Assembly: GCF_051106095.1 (NCBI RefSeq)
Contig: NC_135783.1
Coordinates: 326,013,322 to 326,077,321 of the forward strand
From: Pogona vitticeps
Taxonomy: Eukaryota; Chordata; Lepidosauria; Squamata; Agamidae
Direction of reading: 5' to 3'
Length of the DNA: 64,000 bases
The notes beneath the pieces were generated by a model. That model was not told the DNA's origin. It worked only from the letters and a program-made list of their open reading frames with translations, and ran no database searches. Below, one piece after another: positions 1 through 11,885 of the stretch (within the stretch, counting starts at the first letter, position 1; every line of letters begins with the position of its first letter). The translations under genes and the position numbers were made by a program.

Positions 1-189
1 TTTCAAACAGTTATTGTCTTCGACAAATTCTTTATAATGTTTTCTTGAAATCTCTCTTCATACCCTTCTGGTTGCACAAAAAACAAGCTTGCTTCATCTT
101 ACACATGACAGCTATTCATACACTTGAAAATCATATCCCACTCAATGTCTTTAAGCAAAAGCCAGCCAGTCCATCTACTGTTCCTCATA

Positions 190-425
190 GGTCTTTGTTT
201 CAAAGTCCTTTGCCATTTTCCATGTTAAAACTAATTTTGTTTGCTTTGCTTGTTAAGATTGCCAATTCTACCTTTTGAAATTTTAGCTCTCCTTCCCAGT
301 TTGGTGTCATCCATAAACCTCACAAGCATCCTTGCTATTCCTTCATCCACATCATTTAGAAAGATGATTGACAGTACAAGAACCTAGACAAAATCCTGCA
401 GCATCACATGTGTCACTTCTTTTAA
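190..425 (-). mobile_element. CR1 LINE fragment, reverse transcriptase palm region
   Basis: Read on the minus strand, roughly 283-400 resembles the CR1 reverse transcriptase palm: a VLFNI-like stretch, a DLDEG-like stretch, then codons matching the residues just before FADDT. On the plus strand this appears as the familiar TTTGGTGTCATC wording of antisense CR1. No long frame is open, so it is a decayed fragment. The ends are approximate. The sequence left of about 190 is A+T-rich and not recognised. Confidence 0.5.
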
Positions 426-959
426 GGGTGAGAGTGAACGATTGGCGAGCACTCTTTGGGTACAGCCAGCAACCAGATACGGAACTAGTTAACATACTCT
501 ACCCTGCACTTTACCAGTTCAGTCACAACTTGTCATAGCAATGTCATGAAATAAAATGCCCCTTTTCTACTTTCCTTTTGAAGGACAAAACACACATGCA
601 CAACAAGCACAGAAGGGATGGCTGATTATTAAGAAAGATGCAAACAGCATTGTTAAATAAAAGCATCAATCATCCTAATTATGAGCAATTCACTCAAGTG
701 CATATCTATGCACAAAATGGGGTATTTTGAGGGGGGAAAACAGCTTTTGTGTATATCATTTCCACCAATGTGAGAAGTCCAATAGAGTGTCAGGAAATTC
801 CTCAGCATTCTAGTTAGTGAGAAAAATGCTACAGTTTATTGACCTTCCATGCATATATGAGAGAAATATGGATTTATTCCTGAATTCTGAGAGGGATGTT
901 TTAATAACGGAGTTTCCTTATACCAAGTCAGACCATTGACCAGTCAAGCTATCCTATCT
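426..959. other. Unique sequence, nothing recognised
   Basis: No coding frame of note, no tRNA-like or terminal-repeat signature, and no simple repeat. It is ordinary A+T-rich spacer. Confidence 0.5.
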
Positions 960-1455
960 ATAACTAGGGCTAGGGATGAACACGGCCATGAAGTATGTAG
1001 ACTTCACTCTATATTAGCCTTCTTGTCTTCCAAGATCTTCTGGGGAAGCCCTTCTCTTGATTCCACCACCTTCCCAGATTCTCTTGATGAGGACATGATA
1101 ATCTTCTCAGTGACTGCTCCCAGGCTTTGCAATGCACTGCCTTGAGAAGCCAAGTTGCCCCCCTCCCTCTTGTCCCTCTCTCATCAGGAAAAGGCCTTAC
1201 TTTTCAGGCAGCATATTAGGCAGTAAGGTATCTCAGGAATTCTGCTTTTTTAACTTGCAGATTTTTAACACTTTTGAATTATTTTTATACTTGCTTTTTA
1301 AAAAACCTTAATGTATGTTTAATTGTTTTAAATTTTGATGTTTATATAGTGTTTTAAAACTTGTTGTTTTATGTGTTGTGAGCTGTCTTGGGTACCCTAT
1401 AGAGAGAAATGTGGCATATAAATAATTTAAATAAATACATGAACAAATAAATAAA
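960..1455 (+). mobile_element. L2-type LINE 3' end, 5'-truncated
   Basis: Codons around 1090-1145 read SVTAPRLCNALP, close to the AAPRLWNALP signature near the C terminus of L2-clade ORF2. It is followed by a T-rich 3' UTR and a tail reading GTGGCATATAAATAATTTAAATAAATA, the usual L2 end with an (AAAT)-like tail. The frame is short and decayed. The start is approximate. Confidence 0.6.
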
Positions 1456-1630
1456 TTGGTCACCTCTACATCTGGTCCATGCCTGGTTCCATTAGGTTCC
1501 AGGTTCATTTTTTGACTGGAAGGAATTTTATTCTTGCTCTCATGTGCATATGCTTGAGAGCATGATTCAGAATCTTAGTGATTATATATGCTGTCGTAAT
1601 TGCAATGGTGCTGTGCCAAATCATGTAAAT

Positions 1631-1767
1631 CAGTGGTTCTTAACCTTTGTTACTCATGTGTTTTTGAACTGCAACTCCCAGAAATCCCAGCCAGGACAGC
1701 TGGTAGTGAAGGCTTCTGGGAGTTGCAGTCCAAAAACACCTGAGTAACCCAAGGTTAAGAACCAGTG
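1631..1767. mobile_element. Palindromic hAT-type MITE with 8-bp target duplication
   Basis: Begins CAGTGGTTCTTAACC and ends with the near reverse complement GGTTAAGAACCAGTG. The two halves of the interior are also mutually complementary (AACTGCAACTCCCAG against CTGGGAGTTGCAG). Flanking octamers ATGTAAAT (1623-1630) and GTGTAAAT (1768-1775) match at 7 of 8 positions, fitting the 8-bp duplication of hAT transposases. It is non-coding and so mobilised in trans. Confidence 0.7.
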
Positions 1768-1928
1768 GTGTAAATGATGTGACAAGGAATATATGCAGCA
1801 ATTTGTTACCTATTTGCAATTTACCCCATTGCACTTAGACCAATATAAATAACCAATAAGATTCTGGTTCTACTGAACTTCGAATTGTCTGCTTTGGTGG
1901 AATGCGTTCTGTTCCATTGAATAAAAGC

Positions 1929-2051
1929 AATGCTGGGCAACTGTTGTACTCTGAATATTTTGGCCTACATTTCCCAACAGCCCTAGCTAGCATAGTGGAC
2001 ACTGAATGATATGGGAGTGAACATCTGGGGGACCACAGTTGTCCACTCCTG
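1929..2051. mobile_element. hAT-type MITE, decayed copy
   Basis: The left part reads GGGCAACTG...CTACATTTCCCA and the right part GAACATCTGGGGGACCACAGTTGTCCAC. This is the same palindromic layout as the copies near 8.65, 14.8, 15.75 and 63.4 kb, with diverged ends and no clear target duplication. Confidence 0.5.
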
Positions 2052-2054
2052 GAT

Positions 2055-3148
2055 TAAATTATGTTTAAATAGAACTGTCTATGCATTTAAAACCTATGTA
2101 ATTATGTGCTGACACATTTCAAATCGGCAGCTCCTACCTTCTTTTTTTCGACATGTCCTCTACCATCCACCAACATGTGGATTCAGGATAAAAATTGTAC
2201 ATGGTCTATGGACAAACTAAGATATACATATACTGGGACCAAAACAAAACAAGAGAGTGGATAACTATTACTAATTCTTTGTAAAATGTTGTTGATAGCC
2301 CCTATGGTTCTATAAATTGATAGTATTGTCAGTTGATATACCTACTTCGATATTTCAGGGTGTACACATTACCATTTGGAAGGATCAAGAATGGTTTTTC
2401 TCCTACTGTAGCTTATATTGGTTTTGATACCCAGGAGCACAACTATAAGGCAGGCAGATGGAAAGAGCAGATGGCAGGGACATTCATTATTCAGTATATT
2501 CCCAAAAGGAATGATATGAACCTCTGTATTTGAAAGTGAGCCTTTTAAGCAGCTATGTTTTGTCACTAGATTTTTTTTAAAAAAATAACCTTGTTCACTC
2601 TTCTTTGCCCTGCCTCTGTCACTGACCATAAACAAAGTTCAGAATAGATCTTCCAATTGGCAAACAGAGCTGGAAAATCTATAAAATAACACCTAATTTC
2701 CACCCCCCCCCCTGCTCTTTGTATGTCCACATGGGAGAGTATGGAATGGGGGAGAAATTCAGTTTTAAAGCCAACATATTGAATTGATAATTTTAAAACC
2801 AATACATGAACTGATACAGTTGTTTGGTACTCACCTTTGTCTATATATTGTATCTTATTGTTCTGTAATCAGTAAATGCATATAACAGAGGAATGAGTAC
2901 ACAAAGTGCATGAATTAGCAAAAACAATGCATAAAATATATATCATACTGGGAAATATTTCTTACAAAAACATGTGCCTTAGACAAAATTGCCTAATCTA
3001 TAAGATATTGTATGAAAAATATGTAGAATTATTGTTGGACCCCCTTTTGGTTTTGAGGGGTTTTTGAATACAAACTGGTATGGAAACAGGTTGAAACAAA
3101 CTTAAGATGGAGGGGGGAATGAAAATTGAAAGACTGATTCCTCCTTAG
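2055..3148. other. Unique sequence, nothing recognised
   Basis: A+T-rich spacer with a short C run near 2702-2712 and no convincing frame or transposon end. Its last bases (CTCCTTAG) form the possible splice acceptor of the next entry. Confidence 0.4.
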
Positions 3149-3308
3149 GAATTACAAACTAGCAGTACCTGTGGTTGCTAAAGATACTCATGATGCCCAT
3201 TCTTCTACCATTATTTTATCAGTAATGGATGGCTTCACTTCTCTTCTGGGTGATTATTGTAAGTCCTTTTTATTACCAATATTTGATGAAGCAATGAGGA
3301 ACAAGCAG
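3149..3308 (+). CDS. Candidate host exon of unknown gene (weak)
   Basis: A frame of about 53 codons runs from just after CTCCTTAG (acceptor-like) to CAG followed by GTAACA (donor-like). It would enter with one base of a split codon and leave at a codon boundary. The peptide begins NYKLAVPVVAKDTHDAHSST and continues through VMDGFTSLLGDY and LLPIFDEAMRNKQ, with a balanced protein-like composition. I do not recognise the family. The frame stays open about 48 bases past the donor. It could be a chance frame, a decayed transposon exon or a genuine internal exon. No partner exons were found in the window, so confidence is low. Confidence 0.25.
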
Positions 3309-3639
3309 GTAACAGTTTATTTCAATTTTCTTGTGTTTAGATGTTGCTTTCAATGAAAGGTAAGCTTTTTCAGGAGGAGGCTAAGGTTGTGAAAGAGTCA
3401 CAGTGTTTCCTGGATTTTCTCAAAAGCTGACCATCTTGGTATGAGGGATTGCATTGTAAGCATTTGTCATGTTATGATGACTTATAAAACACTATATGGC
3501 TTGAGTCTGGGCTGAAGGACCATATCACCCTACATGAATCTCCTTGGCTTTTAAGATCTCCCAGTCACACCATGCTTACAGGCTTGTTTTGGTGAGGACT
3601 GAGACAGGGCCCATTCTGTGGTTCCTCACAGGACGTGAA

Positions 3640-3640
3640 T

Positions 3641-3692
<52 letters not shown>

Positions 3693-5640
3693 AATTCTAT
3701 GCCGCCCACTCTACCCAAAGGTCTCTGGGTTGCTTACAACAATTAAAATACAATAAAAAAAGATAAAGCAATTAAAATATATATTCTAAAAATTGCCATC
3801 AGGACCACAGTTGATACTATTTCAATTAAAAGCCTTCTGGAACAGGAAGGTTTTGACCTGGCACTGAAATGTCATCAGCGTCGGCGCCAGACGAATCTCA
3901 ATTGGGATGGTGTTCCATAGTCTGGGGGCAGCTGCCGAAAATGCCCTTTGTCTACAAGCCATCCCTCTTACCTCCTTGAGGGATGTCTCTTTCAAAAGGG
4001 CCCCCTGGCTAGATCTTAAGTGCTGGGTAGGTTTATATGGAAGGAGGTGGTCCTTCAGGTATCTAGGGCCCAAGCCATTTAGGGCTTTATATGTCAAAAT
4101 AAGCACTTTGAATTTGGCCCGGGCAGCAACGGGTAACTAATGTAATTTAAACAGAATCAGCCTGATATGTCCCCTAGCAGCCCCATCACTCACCAGCTGT
4201 GCAGTCCAATTCTGGTTGCAGTCACCAAACTGTCTTCAAAGACAGTCCCACGTAGAGCGCATTGCAGTAATCTGTATGAGATGTTACCAGTGCGTGTGTA
4301 ACTGTCATGAGACTCCAGTCGTCCAAGTAGGGCTGTAGCTGGTATAATTTCCGCAGCTGAAGGAAGGCGCCCCTGGCCACCGAGTCCATCTGGGCTTCCA
4401 GAGTTAGACTGAGGTCCAGGAGCACCCCCAGGCTGCGGATCCTGTCCCTTACGGGGATTGTAACACCATTCAGGGCAGGAAAATGGCAAAGCACCCACTA
4501 GCAGCACTTCCATCTTGTCTGGATTGAGTTTCAATTTATTAACCCTCAGGTTGAGACATGAGTTCAGCACAGAAACCGCCTCACCTGGATTGGTGGAAAA
4601 TGAGAGGCAGAGCTGAGTGTCATCAGCATATTGCTGACTCCTCAGCCCAAACCTCCTGATGACCTCTCCCAGAAGTTCCATGTAGATATTAAACAGCATG
4701 GGGGACAGTATTGAGCCCTGATGAACTCCATGACATAGATGCCATGGGACAGAGCAACTGTCCCCCAGCACCACTCTCTGGACACAGTCACCGTAAAGTG
4801 GTGCCCCCAACTCCCAACCCAGCCAGCCTATCCAGAAGGACACCATGGTTGATGGTGTTGAAAGCCACTGAGAGGTCCAGGGGGAACAACAGGATCACAC
4901 TCCCCCTGCCTCTCTCCCGGCAAAGGTCATCGTACAGGGTGACCAAGGCAGTTTCCATACCAAAACCCAGCCTGAAACCCGATTGAAATGGATCCAGAAA
5001 ATCCATTTCGTTCAGGAGTGCCTGGAGTTGCCTGGCCACAATCCGCTCCAACACTTTGCCCAAATAAGGAACATTCGCCAGTGGTCGGTAGTTAACCACC
5101 AGCCTTGGGTCCAGGTTAGGATTTTTAAGGAGTGGCCAAATTACTGCCTCTTTCAAGGTGGTAGGGACCACTCCCTCTCTCAAAGAGGTGTTCACGGCCT
5201 CCTGGACCCAGGTGCAACCCCCCCAGGCAGATCTTCCAATTAGCCAAGATGGGCAGGGGTCGAGCAGAGTGGTGGTAGAATGGACAGATCCAAGCACCCT
5301 GTCCACATCCTCAGGTCTCAACAATTGAAACTCGTCCATTAATACTTGACCTAAGCACGGCACACTGGACACATCCTCTGATTCTGCAGTAATGGTGAAT
5401 CAGAGGATACCCGCTGCGAATCTGAGCGATTTCCCCCTCAAAATGAATGGCAAACTCATCACAGAGAGCTGATGAGCAGTCCGGGACCTCCCCTGGATTT
5501 CCCGGTTGAAGAATATCCTGGACCACCTGAAAGAGCTCTGCTGGACGACATTCTGAGGAAGCAATACAGCTGGAGAAATATTGCCATTTCGTCAGCCGTA
5601 TTGCCACGAAATAGGCCCAATAGGGGACTTTAATATTGGT
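3640..5640 (-). mobile_element. L2-clade LINE, 5'-truncated and decayed
   Basis: Minus-strand frames spell an L2 ORF2 reverse transcriptase in order. About 5250-4800 holds the fingers and first palm motifs (NYRPLANVPYLGKVLE, DPFQSGFR, METALV, LDLSVAFNTINH). About 4750-4500 holds the GVHQGSILSP and QYADDTQLCLS catalytic motifs. About 4494-4222 is the thumb (VLLDLSLTLEAQ), and 4106-3822 is the C-terminal domain (LILTYKALNGLGPRYL, AAPRLWNTIPIEIR). The endonuclease domain is absent, so the copy is 5'-truncated. The reverse transcriptase is split over at least four frame segments (5607-5311, 5372-4788, 4846-4190, 4494-4222), showing several frameshifts. The 3' UTR carries the GCCGCCCA-type L2 end and finishes in a (TTTA)n tail at 3640-3691. 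Confidence 0.85.
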
Positions 5641-5775
5641 ATATGCTTAATTGCTTTTAATACTCTTTCTAATGTTTTTTAAAATAGTGATTACTGTATA
5701 GTTTAAATTGATTCAATTGATTTTAGCTGAAACATCAGATTGCTGAGTCTATGCTGTTTTCTTAAAAGTTAATAT

Positions 5776-5796
5776 TCTCTCTCTCTCTCTCTCTCA

Positions 5797-5830
<34 letters not shown>

Positions 5831-5831
5831 G
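5776..5831. repeat. (CT)n microsatellite
   Basis: Interrupted CT dinucleotide tract of about 55 bp. Confidence 0.9.
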
Positions 5832-6429
5832 TGATGTGGCCCCAAGACTCAATGTACATAAAAATGTCCATACTGTCCAGTTTGTACATTTAGTATTACA
5901 TGTACAAAGTACCATGCATTCTACTAAATCTGCAAACCTACCCAAACAGAAAGGATAATGGGGATAACTCCAGATGAACAAGTTTAATGGAAAGAAAGAG
6001 AGGATGGCAATAACCATAATTAAGAGAGGAGTTATTTCCTATATAAAAATTGTAGCCCTCCAAAAGTTGTTGGATCCTAACTTGCATCAGCCTTGATCAG
6101 TGTGGGTAACATTGGGAGCTGAAATCAGTATCCTTAATGATGGTAACCAGAGATTAGGTAAAGTCTGGGAATGTATATCTTATCTTGTTTTGTCTCTGCA
6201 TGCTAGGATAAGGAATGGCAAAATTATTCTCCTGGCCCCAGGAGAGGAAGAGGTATATTGTAATGTTCTTGGCCAGAGAAGCCATGAGCAAGAATAATTT
6301 TGTGTGCAAATCAAGAAAAAATATGCAAATAACACTTTAATGTAAATACTATAAATTTTGCGAAATGACAATAACTGCTCTTTTGTAAGGACATTGTGTC
6401 ACGAAAGAATCAGCCACTCTTTCTGTGCA

Positions 6430-6470
6430 CTCTCTCTCTCTCTCTCTCTCCCTCCCTCCCCCCCTCTCTT
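6430..6470. repeat. (TC)n then CCCT-rich tract
   Basis: TC dinucleotides followed by CCCTCCCT; a pyrimidine tract. Confidence 0.85.
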
Positions 6471-7273
6471 TTTCTGTCTTTTGCTTCTTTTATCTACAAA
6501 GAAGGAAATTAAAGAAAAACAAACGTAGGGAGGAAAAAGCAAAATATCCTCAAGTTCAGTTTCCTTAACCTGCAGTGTACTTCATCCCTGCTTTCATATT
6601 TCTTTTTGTCCTGTGGTTTCCTGCTTTCATTTTTCTTTTTCTGTAAATCCACTATTTTGCTAAGTCTAGATTCCTTATGTTGTCTGCAACACAAAGAGCG
6701 ATGTTGTCCTCCCCCAGTCCCCCTCAGTCATGTTCTCAGTAACGTCTTGTTTGTGTTTTCACTCTCATTCTGCTCTAATAATATTATTTCATCCCTCCAA
6801 CATGATATTTGGGGCTCTCAGCTCATAAGCATTTTCAAATCTGCTTCAAGCTCGCTGGGAGGAGGATGTGATCAAAGCAAACAACAGCAGTGGATAAGAA
6901 ATGCCTATTTGTGTTGTGTTTCTTTCAAAGTCCCATTTGTGTACCCCCTGCTCAGCATACTGCTCCCTTTCTGATTGGCTGCTTACACAGCTTTCAATTC
7001 CCTTCATCAACTAAATGTAGCATCTCATTCTCTCCATCACTTAATGTCTGCTACCTCACGGGGCATTTCCATTAAAAATACATCAGTGGGAGAGAAAACA
7101 AATGGAATTGATTTGCTTACGAGGTAATGGATTCGTCTTGTGCAATACAGTATGATTTGGATACCAAAGTATCTTCATTATACCCTGTTGCTGTTCTGCA
7201 AAGAAAAAGCTACTAGAGTTTCCAGTATTTCTTTTTTGTTTTTGTTTTGAAAAAGGCATATGATATACCTCCT

Positions 7274-7307
7274 TAAAAAAAAAAGAAAGAGAGAGAGAGA
7301 GAGAGGG
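7274..7307. repeat. A-run followed by (GA)n
   Basis: Poly-A followed by GA dinucleotides, about 34 bp of purine. Confidence 0.85.
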
Positions 7308-7790
7308 AACATATAAAGTAATTGACTAAACCAAAGTAGGAATATCGTCCTTCATCTTCTTTGTTGGAGCACCCTACTTTGTCCATGAGACAAACGTCCT
7401 TGGAGATGATAGGAAGACAAACATCTTGCTGAAAGAACTGTGCTTTTCACTTCCCTCAGAGCCTGTCTGGGCCCCAAAGCAACAAGCCTTAGGTTCTCAT
7501 CAGCTCTAGTCTCAAACAAAGACAACACAGATCTTGCAAAATATGTAAGGGTGGGAAAATATCAGGAATCATCAGTGTGCAGTTTTTCTTAGCTTCTTCC
7601 AAATCAAAGAGCCAGGATAGCTCCCCTCTTCCTGTTATAGGCTGTCCCAAGATCCTAGACTGGAATGACCCTTGTCTTTTCTCTCTTTCCTCTATCTTTC
7701 TTGAAGCTCATAGCTCTACCTTCCACCAAGAGTGTCCTCTTTGTTAGACTCCTACAAACTGCTGTTCTCCTTTTCAGACAATTCTTCAGT

Positions 7791-7975
7791 ATTCACAGAA
7801 TAATGGACTTGTAGAGTTCAAAGGAGTCTTAACAGTCATCTAGTCTAAGTATTCCTGGACAGATAGTGATCAGACTTCTGTTCAGAAGCCTCCAACTACA
7901 TCCCAAAGTAACCTACCCCACTGTCAAACAGCTATTATTATCAAAAAGTTCTTCCTAATGTTCTAAAAATGTTTT
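7791..7975 (-). mobile_element. CR1-type LINE 3' end, antisense
   Basis: Reads ATTCACAGAATAATGGACTT, then a GTCATCTAGTC-like stretch, and ends CAAAAAGTTCTTCCTAATGTT. These are characteristic antisense CR1/L3-type wordings. The copy is diverged and non-coding. Confidence 0.6.
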
Positions 7976-8357
7976 GAAAAAGCACAAGAATGTAGCAAAA
8001 TGTGTATATTTCTTTATATAGAGATGCAATGAAACACAGTTTTTTAAAAAGAATATCTGGATGTAAGAGAAAACAAAAGTGAAGGATTCACTGATCTGCC
8101 CAGGGACCTTCCAAAAGTCAAGGGACTGCACAAGCCCCTTTTTTGACTTCAGAGACTGTTCCTGCATCCAATATTTTTTACAGAGGGTACAAAGTCCTTG
8201 AAGATAAATCCTCCAATGAAGAACCTGAGGTTTCAGAGATGTGAAAGCCACTCTGAAAGTAATTGGAAAAAAATGAATCACCAAGAGAATATAAGAATAC
8301 CAATTAAGCTATTTCAAGCTATAGAGACAGAATCTGTCAAAATCCAGGCCTGGTTGT

Positions 8358-8420
8358 GAATAGAGAGAAGAGAGAGAAGAGAGAAGAGAGAGAAGAGAGA
8401 AGAGAGAGAAGAAAGAGAGT
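8358..8420. repeat. Purine minisatellite of GAGAAGA-type units
   Basis: About 60 bp of alternating GAGA and GAAGA units with no pyrimidines, a possible triplex-forming mirror tract. Confidence 0.85.
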
Positions 8421-8646
8421 GGCACAAAAGGAAATATTGCAATGGAATGGCTCGAGGCTTCAAAGTAGGTAGGTGTCATGCATCAAAACAGAAAGCAGGG
8501 CTGTAAATAGTTCTTGAATAATATTTAGTTGAAGCACAAACCACTCTCCCATCAAGTGATGAATACCCTAAGAGGGTTCTTTGTCCTTCCCATGTACATG
8601 AAAGCCATGAGGATCCACACAGACACCAAATCTTAGCCATAAGTCA

Positions 8647-8768
8647 CTGGTCCCCAACCTTGGGCCTCCAGATGTTCTTAGACTTCAACTCCCATAAATC
8701 CTGGCCAGCAGAGGTGGTGGTGAAGGCTTCTGGGAGTTGTAGTCCAAGAACATCTGGAGGCCCAAGTC
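8647..8768. mobile_element. Palindromic hAT-type MITE
   Basis: Left arm CACTGGTCCCCAACCTTGGG followed by GATGTTCTTAGACTTCAACTC; right arm GAGTTGTAGTCCAAGAACATC. The arms are reverse complements around a CCTGGCCAGCAG centre. The outermost right end is lost. Confidence 0.6.
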
Positions 8769-9129
8769 ATAAGTCATTTTGCCATAAGTCATTTTGAAAT
8801 AAGAGTTCAAAGATCTATGTTTTCTATCCGAAAATCATACAAGGTATAAGGACATTTGTGGCAATTAGACAAGAAAAGCCCATTTTGTCAAGAGAAAACC
8901 CAAAATCAGCACGAAATATTAGCATAATGATTAATATTTATATAATTAGCAGCCAACTTTTGGATCTTCCAGTAGTATTGGGAAAAAGCATTAGCTTCTA
9001 ATTAGATTAGAGCCATCTCTAGGTGCTGAGCTGACAAAACTGTAAACATGTGTTGAATTGTCATTTCTAAACATGGAGGATTGAGGGAAGATGAATTTTC
9101 CTGATCTTCAAATATTTGAAAAGCTATCA

Positions 9130-9365
9130 CGTGGAGTATGGCGCAAGCTTGTTTTCTCTAGTGCCAGAGAGTAGAATTGATAGTTCAATAGCAAAACAGA
9201 TTGTCTCCAGAAGTGGTGGATTTTCCTTCACTGGAGGTTTTTAAGTGGAAGTTGGATGGTCATCTGTCAGGGTTGCTTTAGGGGTGGATTTCCTGCTTCT
9301 GTAGGGAAGTGGATTTAATTATCCTTGAAGTCCCTTCTAGCTATTCAGTTCTGTGGTTCTGTGGT
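9130..9365 (+). mobile_element. CR1-type LINE 3' UTR
   Basis: Contains AGTGGTGGATTTTCCTTCACT, GGAGGTTTTTAAG, GTTGGATGGTCATCTGTCAG and a GTCCCTTCTAGCTATTCAG-like end, the known layout of reptile CR1 3' ends. It is non-coding and diverged. Confidence 0.65.
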
Positions 9366-10230
9366 AGAAGGGAGAGTCTGAGAAATAAAACATGTCTGGA
9401 AGTCTCTGTCTGAGTAATGGCTTGTGCCTCTCATGGTTCATTATGGCAGGATTCTGCTTTATAAGGCTTGCCACAATTTATCTAGTTTTAATACACCTCC
9501 TGTCCTGTATCATAGCTCAGTGAAGTTTTTCAAGTTCCACATGTTTAATAGAGTAGCAGAAAGTTGCACCACAACATGTACTCTCCACAATTGTCAGTGA
9601 CAAAGTAATTTTGAAAAGAATGCATGAAATAGAGAACAATTATGGGTGTTTTTTTTTTACTCATGATGCCTGAAAAAGTTAATATCTTAATTGGATTATG
9701 TATAATATTGATAGATGTAGCAATTCTGTAAAAAAATTATCAAAAGATGAGGTGGAAGGTGGATCATCTTGAATTCTTCCCTTTCCCTTAAACCATCAAA
9801 ACTAATTGTAATTCGTTTTGTAATTAAAGATGAATTATTGAGCAAGCTGGGTAATCTGCAATAGATATATCATATCCATTTGGGACAGATGGAGTGAAAT
9901 CCTAAAAATGACTTATAAGCTTGTGTCATCTTTTAGGAGGTCCTATTTCCTAGGTGAGGGGTTGCAACCCAGCTTGCAGTGAAAACAAGATGCACATGGT
10001 TGCAGAGCAAGTAGTGAAAGACAAAACGAGACCTCCTTATCTTTCTTAAACTATCCTTTACCTATTCTTGCATTGGTCTTTCTTCCACTCTTTCATTCAA
10101 GAAATGGTAAGCCCATTCTCTGTAGACAGAGAAAGGGCTTACCATTAAATCCTACACACTTTTTGGGCTTCCCTCAAGGACCATAAGATTGCAGCCTTAA
10201 TCAGTGAGGTTTTGTTTCTGTTATAATGAG
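9366..10230. other. Unique spacer, nothing recognised
   Basis: No transposon signature or coding frame. A short T run lies at 9650-9659. Confidence 0.4.
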
Positions 10231-10595
10231 GTTGTTGTTGTTTAGTCATTAAGTCACGTCCAACTCTTCATGACCTCATGGGCCAGAGCACACCAGGCCC
10301 TCCTGTCTTCCACTGCCTCCTGGAGTTTCATCAAATTCATGCTGGTAGCTTCAATGACACTGTCCATCCATCTCGTCCTCTGTTGTCCCCTTCTCTTCTT
10401 GCCTTCAAACTTTCCCAGCATCAGGGTCTTTTCCAGGGAGTCTTCTCATAAGATGGCCAAAATATTGGCACCTCAGCTTCAGGATCTGTCCTTCCAGTGA
10501 GCACTCAGGGTTTACTTCCTTCAAAATGGATAGGTTTGTTCTCCTAGCAGTCCAGGGGACTCTCAAGAGTCTCCTCCAGTACCACAATTCAAATA
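10231..10595 (-). mobile_element. Bov-B LINE (RTE clade) 3' end
   Basis: The plus strand starts GTTGTTGTTGTTTAGTCATT, the reverse complement of the Bov-B terminus. It continues with CATGACCTCATGGGCCAGAG and CATCAGGGTCTTTTCCAGGG, which antisense encode the C terminus of Bov-B ORF2 (a LREAVED/HG-type end). The copy is 5'-truncated and diverged. Bov-B is abundant in squamates, which supports the host assignment. Confidence 0.85.
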
Positions 10596-10859
10596 CAATG
10601 AGGTAACCCCCCCCCCCCAATCTTCTCAAAACCCAAGATGATTCAATTCTGGCAAATTTTATTAACAAATTTATTAAAAAATGAATTAAAATATGATTTG
10701 GGTTTCTACTATTTTTATTTATTTAAATGTATTTATTCTGCCCACACTTCAACACAAGTAGTACAGTATGTGGACAGCCTGGATCTGAGGAGGGAAGGGT
10801 CCAATTAGCCCAGCCAATCCCAGGGGAGAAGAATACAAATATCCCAACTCTAGTGGTGA

Positions 10860-11094
10860 ACACAGACCTGAGATGCTCAAATGGGTTTTAATTTATGTAC
10901 TGTATTTCTATTTAAAGGTAGGTTCATTGTTTTAAGCTAGTAATTAATTTTATTTAATGGTATTTTATTGCATTTATTATATGAGGTTTTCATTGTGTGT
11001 TGCAAACCACCCAGAAAGTGATAATACTAACGAGGCAGTATAGAAGTGGAAATAAATAAATAAATAAACAAACAAACAAACAAACAAACAAACA
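10860..11094 (+). mobile_element. L2-type LINE 3' UTR with (AAAT)n(AAAC)n tail
   Basis: T-rich 3' UTR, then TTGCAAACCACCCAGAAAGTG and a GAAGTGGAAATAAATAAA tail that shifts into AAAC units (11050-11094). It is a non-coding 5'-truncated insertion. Confidence 0.5.
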
Positions 11095-11775
11095 ATGATT
11101 CTGAAATTTCATGAAGTCTGGTAGTCTCATTAGTAGTGCAGTATGTCTGGATTAAGAATCAATCTCAAGTAGATTTTAACAATGAGATTCTGTTTTCTTT
11201 TCTTTTATCTTCTTATAGGTGTCATTCATATTGATAAATACACCATGGCAAGCCTTCCAGTCTGGCTGATAGGAAAATGGCCTTAACTGTGATAATATGA
11301 CACTAATATTGAAAATATACTATTTTGCATAATGAGATTCCTACCAGGCGTTGGTTTGTTTTCTCTTCCTTCTTTCCTTCCTCAAAGTAAATCTTCATTA
11401 AAATAAAATCTTGCCTAGGCATAGCAAGACCTACATTTGCACCTGGAAAAAGTAATTACTTGGTTAAGGTAGTCTCATAATTACTGTATAATAGTATGCT
11501 AACACTGCTTTGGTGAAGTGTCTGTTAGTATTTCCATTCTAATATATGTCATTATTTAAGCATTTAGTGTACAAAGTGTTGTACTGAAAGCAATTTTCTT
11601 TTTTCCCCTCCATTGTTTAAAACTCTGTCTGGTTTGTTTGATTCTTGAATATGGTGCTAGCTTCAATGAACATCCAAATACTCAGAGTTTTGTGGGTTGT
11701 TGTTGTTTTTTTGAAAAAAAAATTCATGTTGTAGCTGACTTTATTTGGATTTTATTTAAGTCAATACATTATGGT
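11095..11775. other. Unique spacer
   Basis: Nothing recognised; short A and T runs only. Confidence 0.4.
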
Positions 11776-11885
11776 GTTTGTGTGGTTTCTGTGCCATCAA
11801 GTCAGACATAACTTACAATAACCCTAACAGGGTTTTCAAGATGTGAGATATTCAAGGAGTGGTTTCACCAATTCCATACCCCCAA
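11776..11885 (-). mobile_element. SINE fragment related to the 47.1-kb SINE
   Basis: GTGCCATCAAGTCAGACATA followed by TTTTCAAGATGTGAGATATTC and GTGGTTTCACCAATTCC parallels the 3' half of the tRNA-derived SINE at 47143-47352 on the same strand. The tRNA head is missing. Confidence 0.45.

Larger units (their letters stand above)
5641..7790. other. Unique spacer with three short simple repeats
   Basis: Apart from the CT, TC and GA tracts listed separately, I see no transposon ends, no tRNA-like boxes and no supported coding frame. The open frames here are short and of biased composition. Confidence 0.4.
7976..9129. other. Mostly unique spacer
   Basis: Contains the purine repeat at 8358-8420 and one MITE at 8647-8768. 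Otherwise nothing is recognised. Confidence 0.4.

Noticed and set aside
1308-1508. Minus-strand frame of 66 codons
   Set aside because: Falls in the A+T-rich L2 3' UTR; no protein-like features.
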